A DNA stretch of 20,289 bases from UBA1205 sp045598105 (GTDB lineage: Bacteria > Bacteroidota > Bacteroidia > Bacteroidales > WCHB1-69): positions 1 through 20,289 of the forward strand of contig JAZLLK010000065.1 in the NCBI GenBank assembly GCA_045598105.1, read 5' to 3'. Shown piece by piece: positions 15,716 to 20,289 of the stretch. The translations under genes were made by a program, and so were the position numbers. Under the pieces are notes generated by a model. It ran no database searches. It was not told the DNA's origin and saw only the letters and a program-made list of their open reading frames with translations. Position 1 is the first letter of the stretch, and every line of letters begins with the position of its first letter.

Positions 15716-18106
15716 ATGAAACTATACAATCGTATTATAGCCGTGTTGGCTATAATGGCAGTAATGACGGGGGCAGCCGTAGCCCAGCAGAATGGCGGAA
15801 CCGAAACAGAAGGCTTGAAAATGAAAAGCTATTATGTTCCCATACCTGATCCTGATAAGCCTGATGCCAAGCCTACCGGTCAGCATGGTAATTTGATATT
15901 GTCTTCTTATGTTACCGGTGAACAGGTGATCACCCACACCGTTAAAACCCAAGCCTGTGACATAGTCCTGGTACTCGACCAGTCAGGTAGTATGAGCCGT
16001 AGTATAGAAAGTTATAGTTATAATGCACGCTCTAGTCAACGTTATACTTATGAGAATTGTTCTAAATCGTATTATTATAAGGATGGGGATGAATACTATG
16101 AAGTGTCAAGAGGTGATGAAAAGATTTCTTATTCTTCTTATTATTATTTGTTCTATAATAAAGGCGGTAGCATCTATTATTTGAGCGGTACCGGTACTAC
16201 CACCTTGAAACCTACCAATGTAAAAAGTAAAAAAACAGATATATGGACAGGTGTGCTGTATAGCAGAAGCAGTACCACTACTACCAAGTTACAGGCATTG
16301 CAAAATGCAGTAACAGCCTTTGTAAATCAGGTGCTGAGCAATGCAGTGGAAAATAATGTAGACCACAGAGTGGCCATAGTCGGATTTGCAAGTACGGGCA
16401 ATACTAAAAGCGATTATACCAATACCGAAATATTGTCATTGAACAATGTGGTAAATTATAGGTCAGCTACTGGTACTAATTATAAGGATGCACTGGTGAG
16501 TGTTAAAACCGGAAGCAATTTGAATAATAAGCTTACTACTGCAATAGGCAGATTGGCTGCCGACGGTGATACCTATTCGGAATATGGTATAGACATGGCC
16601 AATAATATATTTGCCCAACACAATACTGCCGATGAACAAAACAATAGACAGCGTGTGGTGGTAATGTTTACTGACGGTTACACGGCTCCAAGCGGTACTG
16701 ATAATATAGATTATTCCATGTCAGATAGGGCAATAGCCAAAGCCAAAATATCAAAGACTACATATAACGCAAAGGTATATACCATAGGAATATTTGCTGA
16801 TGCCAATCCTAATGCTGATTTTAATACTAATTTTAAATATGGTTCAACTACCACTGCTCAGCAATTGGTAGCCGCAAACAGGTATATGCATTATGTATCA
16901 TCGGAGTATCCTTATGCAACGGATATGAAGTCAAAATTAGATACGCTTACTCATGGAAGCAGTGCCTGCTATATGGTAGCCAATGATGCATCCCAATTGT
17001 CTGCCATATTTACCAAAATAGCCGTAAGTGACATTACGGGCGGGGCCAGCGTAGAGTCTGTAACCAAAGAAACGGTAGCCAGGGGTGTGCTCTCGCCATA
17101 TTTTAAATTCCCTGACGGTTTAAATGAAAATAACATACAAGTATATGTTTCCAAATGCAATGGGGAAAATCCAAATGTACAAGAAGATGATTTTGATGCA
17201 CTTACATTCCTTGATAGCACATTGCCTTCCGAATCCGGTTTTGGCAATATAGGGGTTACGGTAGATGCTGCCACTAAAACCGTGTCGGTTACCGGCTTTG
17301 ATTATTCCGAAAACTGGTGCGGTGCCGCCACCGATGAAGGTTCGCAAAAGGCCAATACTACCTATCGCGGCTATAGGCTTACTATAATGTTTCCTGTGGA
17401 AATAGACGAAGCCGGCTTAAACGCCTTGTGGAAAGACCCCGATGAAGTGCTGGACGACTTAAGCAGAGGCAAAATACTTCCTATCAATACCGATATATCC
17501 GGCCTGTATAGCGGCTCTACCGGTGAGTTATTGGCTCCCTATCCCATACAAAAACAAAATATTATCTCTCCGCTTCCCGTAGAGCTCCTCAGCTTTAATG
17601 CCGAATGTATGGATAACGCTATATCGTTCGTGTGGAGTACCGCTACCGAAACCAATAACGAGTACTTCACCTTAGAATGCAGTGAAGATGCCGTAAACTA
17701 TAAGGAAATAGCCCGCATACAGGGCGCAGGCACCTCCGCCATGCCAACCGACTATAGTTTTATGACCGACAATAACACCAATCGTACCATGTATTATCGC
17801 CTGCGTCAAACCGATATAGACGGTACCACCGAAGTATTTGAACCTATAGCCATACAATGTAACGCTTCAGGAGGAGCAGGTATAAGCATGTACCCCGTAC
17901 CTGCCAGGGATTATGTAAACATTCAAAGCAATGCGGAAATAGCCTCCATACAGCTGTACAATGTGTATGGTGCCATGGTATGCAGTATGGAAATAAATGC
18001 CAATACCGCCACCGTAAATACTGATAACCTTGCCGCCGGCATATACATGGTAAATATCACCATGGCCAATGGCGAACATATAAGCAAAAAATTAATCAGA
18101 CATTAA
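15716..18106 (+). CDS. vWA-domain surface protein with T9SS type A sorting domain (vWA gene 1)
   Basis: This 796-residue exported protein has a signal peptide (MKLYNRIIAVLAIMAVMTGA, cleavage likely after AVA near 23). An N-terminal segment contains SYYVPIPDPD and GQHGNL. The vWA domain has an intact metal-ion-dependent adhesion site: DQSGS at 88-92, Thr254 and Asp320 in FTDG. Residues about 93-190 form a Tyr-rich insertion directly after the MIDAS loop. Residues about 439-617 form a beta-rich region with TGFDYSENWCG and YRGYRL, resembling segments of Gram-positive surface proteins. An Fn3-like domain (PLPVELLSFNAE, 619-715) precedes the sorting domain (722-796, MYPVPARDYVNI to KKLIRH). vWA domains bind protein ligands through the chelated metal, so adhesion is likely. 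The ATG at 15716 was chosen because an upstream in-frame TTG at 15656 lies inside the leader hairpin and would bury the signal peptide. Confidence 0.9.
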   Translation: MKLYNRIIAVLAIMAVMTGAAVAQQNGGTETEGLKMKSYYVPIPDPDKPDAKPTGQHGNLILSSYVTGEQVITHTVKTQACDIVLVLDQSGSMSRSIESYSYNARSSQRYTYENCSKSYYYKDGDEYYEVSRGDEKISYSSYYYLFYNKGGSIYYLSGTGTTTLKPTNVKSKKTDIWTGVLYSRSSTTTTKLQALQNAVTAFVNQVLSNAVENNVDHRVAIVGFASTGNTKSDYTNTEILSLNNVVNYRSATGTNYKDALVSVKTGSNLNNKLTTAIGRLAADGDTYSEYGIDMANNIFAQHNTADEQNNRQRVVVMFTDGYTAPSGTDNIDYSMSDRAIAKAKISKTTYNAKVYTIGIFADANPNADFNTNFKYGSTTTAQQLVAANRYMHYVSSEYPYATDMKSKLDTLTHGSSACYMVANDASQLSAIFTKIAVSDITGGASVESVTKETVARGVLSPYFKFPDGLNENNIQVYVSKCNGENPNVQEDDFDALTFLDSTLPSESGFGNIGVTVDAATKTVSVTGFDYSENWCGAATDEGSQKANTTYRGYRLTIMFPVEIDEAGLNALWKDPDEVLDDLSRGKILPINTDISGLYSGSTGELLAPYPIQKQNIISPLPVELLSFNAECMDNAISFVWSTATETNNEYFTLECSEDAVNYKEIARIQGAGTSAMPTDYSFMTDNNTNRTMYYRLRQTDIDGTTEVFEPIAIQCNASGGAGISMYPVPARDYVNIQSNAEIASIQLYNVYGAMVCSMEINANTATVNTDNLAAGIYMVNITMANGEHISKKLIRH
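17570..17710 (+). repeat. Fn3-like segment nearly identical to 20149-20289
   Basis: Aligned at an offset of 2579 bases, this segment differs from 20149-20289 at about 9 of 140 positions by hand count. The preceding parts of the two vWA genes are far more diverged. The match runs to the right edge of the window, so its end is unknown. Confidence 0.85.
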
Positions 18107-18126
18107 TATTTTATATATTACAGACA

Positions 18127-18165
18127 AAATAAGGGGAACCGGTATAGGTTCCCCTTATTTTTTTT
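18127..18165 (+). terminator. Intrinsic terminator of vWA gene 1
   Basis: AAATAAGGGGAACC pairs with GGTTCCCCTTATTT around GGTATA and ends in an eight-base T-run. It begins 20 bases after the stop codon. Its stem core matches that of the terminator behind the giant gene. Confidence 0.9.
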
Positions 18166-18240
18166 CGGTTGTTCCACATATTGTTGTGTATAATTGTAAT
18201 ATGCTCATGTTGTATTCTGCTTGAAAAAAACATACAATAT

Positions 18241-18291
18241 TAATCGTGTGTGCTACATTTGGCACGATTATTGTTGCCTATATAAGGCAAC
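18241..18291 (+). promoter_or_regulatory. Promoter region of vWA gene 2: TTGGCAC element and two dyads
   Basis: TTGGCAC (18259-18265) followed by GATTA and TTGTT gives GG-N10-GT, again sigma-54-like with GT instead of GC. TACATTTG at 18254-18261 alternatively fits the TAnnTTTG -7 box. TAATCGTG (18241-18248) and CACGATTA (18263-18270) are perfect inverted arms around this element. GTTGCCT-ATATA-AGGCAAC (18273-18291) is a second perfect dyad at the expected start site. These are good candidates for operator sites. Confidence 0.45.
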
Positions 18292-18348
18292 TACATACAA
18301 ACAGTCTTATGCAATCATAATGTTATTGGTATTTGCGTAAGCTTTTTG
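18288..18348 (+). promoter_or_regulatory. Leader of vWA gene 2 with terminator-like hairpin (candidate attenuator)
   Basis: The leader repeats the motif CAACTAC-nn-ACAAAC-n-GTCTTAT of vWA gene 1. CTTATGCAA (18306-18314) pairs with TTGCGTAAG (18333-18341) through nine pairs including one G-U, followed by CTTTTT and then a nine-base T-run at 18352-18360. The 3' arm and T-tract resemble those of gene 1, while the 5' arm uses a different part of the conserved motif. The ATG follows at 18388. Confidence 0.45.
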
Positions 18349-18387
18349 ATATTTTTTTTTAACGCTTAACTTATAAATTTATATCTT

Positions 18388-20289
18388 ATGAAAATATTGA
18401 AAACAATAACCCTTGCGGTTATAGCAGTAATGATGATGAGTTCCGTAAGTGCTCAAACCACCGCTGAAGGTGTAAAAATGAACAGTTTTTATACTCCTAC
18501 ACCTGATAATCCTGATGATGAAAATGCTGTTATAAGCGGTCAGCACGGTCTGCTTACCCTTGAAACCTATATTACCGGAGCTCAGGTTACCACTCACACC
18601 ATGCAAACCAAGGCCTGTGATATTATACTGGTATTGGACGAGTCCTCCAGCATGAATAATAATAAGGTAAGCACTGCCGGCTACGTGGAATATAAGGAGA
18701 ATTATAAATATAGCAAATCTCCCGACAATCTCTACCATAAAGATGCCGACGGAGAATATTATGCCCTTCAAAAAGGAAGCAACAAAGGTAATTATTATCT
18801 TTATTATAAAAAAGGCGGAAACAAGGTATATTTGGCCTCTAACGGAACCATAAGTAATGATGCTGTATGTAAATCAGGCAGTACCGTTTACACCGGCACA
18901 TTGTATTCCAATAGAATAACAAGGTTGGAAGCCTTGAGAAATGCGGTGGAGGCATTTGTTAATCAGGTACAGGGTAATGCTGTCGAAAATAATGTAAACC
19001 ATAGAATATCCGTATTGGGTTTTTCTTCCCAAACCGATGCCCGCTTGCTTTCATTGCCCGTTATTAAAAAATATGCCGATAATCCCGGTGTGGAAGATTA
19101 TAAAAATTCACTTGTCCCCGCCAATGTGAAGGCAGATAATACCAATATGCTTCATCCGCAACTTGCTGCCGCCATAAGCCGCATATCCTATATACAGGAT
19201 ACCTATCCTGATTATGGTATGGAAATGGCTGTCAATGTATTTGCCGCCAATCCTATTGCCGCCAATGAAGAACGTCAGCGTGTGGTGGTTATATTCACCG
19301 ACGGCCTTCCCGAAGAAATAGATAGCGATAATCCTTCCGTGCCCAATGCAGCTATAGGCTATGCCTATACATTAAAAAATATGTATAATGCCACCGTGTA
19401 TTCCATAGCCATATATGACGAAGCCAACCCCAATGCCCCCTTAGTGGAAAACGCTGTTACTAAAACCGACAGAATGAATAAATATATGCATTATATGTCA
19501 TCTGATTATACTGAAGCCCAAACCCTGTTTTCTCCTATAAACACACCGGCCACAGGCGGTTATTATATGGTGGCTGCCAATGCGGAACAGTTGCAGGATA
19601 TATTTTCCCAAATAGCCGTAAATAAAATTACCGGAGGCGCTTCTAATACCACCGTTACCGAAACTTCCGTTTCCAAAGGCGTGCTCTCCGCCTATTTTAA
19701 ACTGCCCGATAATATCAGTACTGAAGATATTGAAATATACGTGGCCAAGTGTACGGGTAAAAATGAAAGTCCTGCCAATGATTTTGACTCCCTTACCTTT
19801 ACCGGATATTTATACCCTGAAAATGAAGGTTTTAATAATGTAGTGGTGAGCTTTGACTTCAAACAAAAGTCGGTAAGCATTACCGGATTTGATTATTCCG
19901 AAAACTGGTGCGGTATTGCCACCGAAAATGCGGCCTCCAATCATAAAGACAATTCCACTGCATACCGCGGGTACAAGCTTGTGATGGTGGTGCCTGTGGA
20001 AATAGATGAGGCCGGCCTGTATATGTTATGGAAAAACGGTACCCGTTATGCCGGTATGCCTGTTATTGCTGAAACTTCCGGCCTGTATAGCGGTGAAACC
20101 GGTGGAATGATAGCCCCCTATAAGGTATTTGAACAGGCCGTTAATTCTCCCCTTCCCGTAGAGCTCCTCAGCTTTAATGCCGAATGTATAGATAACGCTA
20201 TACAGTTTACGTGGAGCACCGCTACCGAAACCAATAACGAATACTTCACCTTAGAATGCAGTGAAGATGCCGTAAACTATAAGGAAATA
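18388..20289 (+). CDS. vWA-domain surface protein, paralogue (vWA gene 2), 3' end beyond window
   Basis: An open frame of 634 codons runs off the right edge. It encodes a signal peptide (MKILKTITLAVIAVMMMSSV, cleavage likely after SAQ or VSA near 22) and the segment NSFYTPTPDNPD with GQHGLL. The vWA domain has DESSS at 84-88 and Asp305 in FTDG, so the MIDAS is intact, although the usual Gly of DxSGS is Ser. Residues about 89-178 are a Tyr/Lys-rich insertion (NLYHKDADGEYYAL, NYYLYYKKGGNKVYLAS) matching that of gene 1. The beta-rich region with TGFDYSENWCG and YRGYKL follows, then the Fn3-like PLPVELLSFNAE domain, which is cut at residue 634. By analogy to gene 1 about 160 residues, including a T9SS sorting domain, should lie beyond the edge. 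It has its own promoter and leader and is the product of a cassette duplication. Confidence 0.88.
   Translation, partial: MKILKTITLAVIAVMMMSSVSAQTTAEGVKMNSFYTPTPDNPDDENAVISGQHGLLTLETYITGAQVTTHTMQTKACDIILVLDESSSMNNNKVSTAGYVEYKENYKYSKSPDNLYHKDADGEYYALQKGSNKGNYYLYYKKGGNKVYLASNGTISNDAVCKSGSTVYTGTLYSNRITRLEALRNAVEAFVNQVQGNAVENNVNHRISVLGFSSQTDARLLSLPVIKKYADNPGVEDYKNSLVPANVKADNTNMLHPQLAAAISRISYIQDTYPDYGMEMAVNVFAANPIAANEERQRVVVIFTDGLPEEIDSDNPSVPNAAIGYAYTLKNMYNATVYSIAIYDEANPNAPLVENAVTKTDRMNKYMHYMSSDYTEAQTLFSPINTPATGGYYMVAANAEQLQDIFSQIAVNKITGGASNTTVTETSVSKGVLSAYFKLPDNISTEDIEIYVAKCTGKNESPANDFDSLTFTGYLYPENEGFNNVVVSFDFKQKSVSITGFDYSENWCGIATENAASNHKDNSTAYRGYKLVMVVPVEIDEAGLYMLWKNGTRYAGMPVIAETSGLYSGETGGMIAPYKVFEQAVNSPLPVELLSFNAECIDNAIQFTWSTATETNNEYFTLECSEDAVNYKEI

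Overview
The window looks like a chromosomal segment of a member of the Bacteroidota. Three large secreted proteins share the architecture of type IX secretion system (T9SS) cargo: a signal peptide, surface or adhesin-like domains and, in the two complete ones, a C-terminal sorting domain. Several start regions carry the Bacteroidota -7 box TAnnTTTG, and start codons lack strong Shine-Dalgarno sequences. I cannot name a genus from sequence alone.

Left part (1 to about 3740), accessory DNA read on the minus strand: the first codons of an IS30-like transposase run off the left edge. Next come a stand-alone agmatine/peptidylarginine deiminase-fold enzyme (224-1267) and a two-gene unit of a small XRE regulator plus an AlbA_2/GHKL-ATPase/winged-helix protein (1549-3302). 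A scar follows in which an IS5-type transposase N-terminus abuts an integrase-type transposase C-terminus (3379-3738). The promoter of the XRE unit lies inside this scar.

Right part (3800 to 20289), a plus-strand surface-protein locus: a 3,779-residue protein (4008-15347) is built from four tandem modules of about 540 residues, each with a Tyr/Asn-rich right-handed beta-helix and a CARDB/Ig-like domain. The array is bracketed by two related cap regions and followed by a lectin/MAM-like domain and a T9SS type A sorting domain. Two paralogous von Willebrand A (vWA) proteins follow (15716-18106, complete; 18388 to the right edge, incomplete). Both have a Tyr-rich insertion of about 90-100 residues directly after the MIDAS motif.

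The giant gene and the first vWA gene end in strong intrinsic terminators with the same GGGAACC/GGTTCCC stem core. Both vWA genes have matching promoter-leader regions: a TTGGCAC element, a dyad with compensatory differences, a conserved leader motif and a terminator-like hairpin just before the start codon. The right half therefore reads as separately transcribed, probably co-regulated cell-surface cassettes, with the vWA cassette duplicated and its 3' domain recently homogenised. An adhesive or matrix role is inference. No rRNA, tRNA or CRISPR array was seen.
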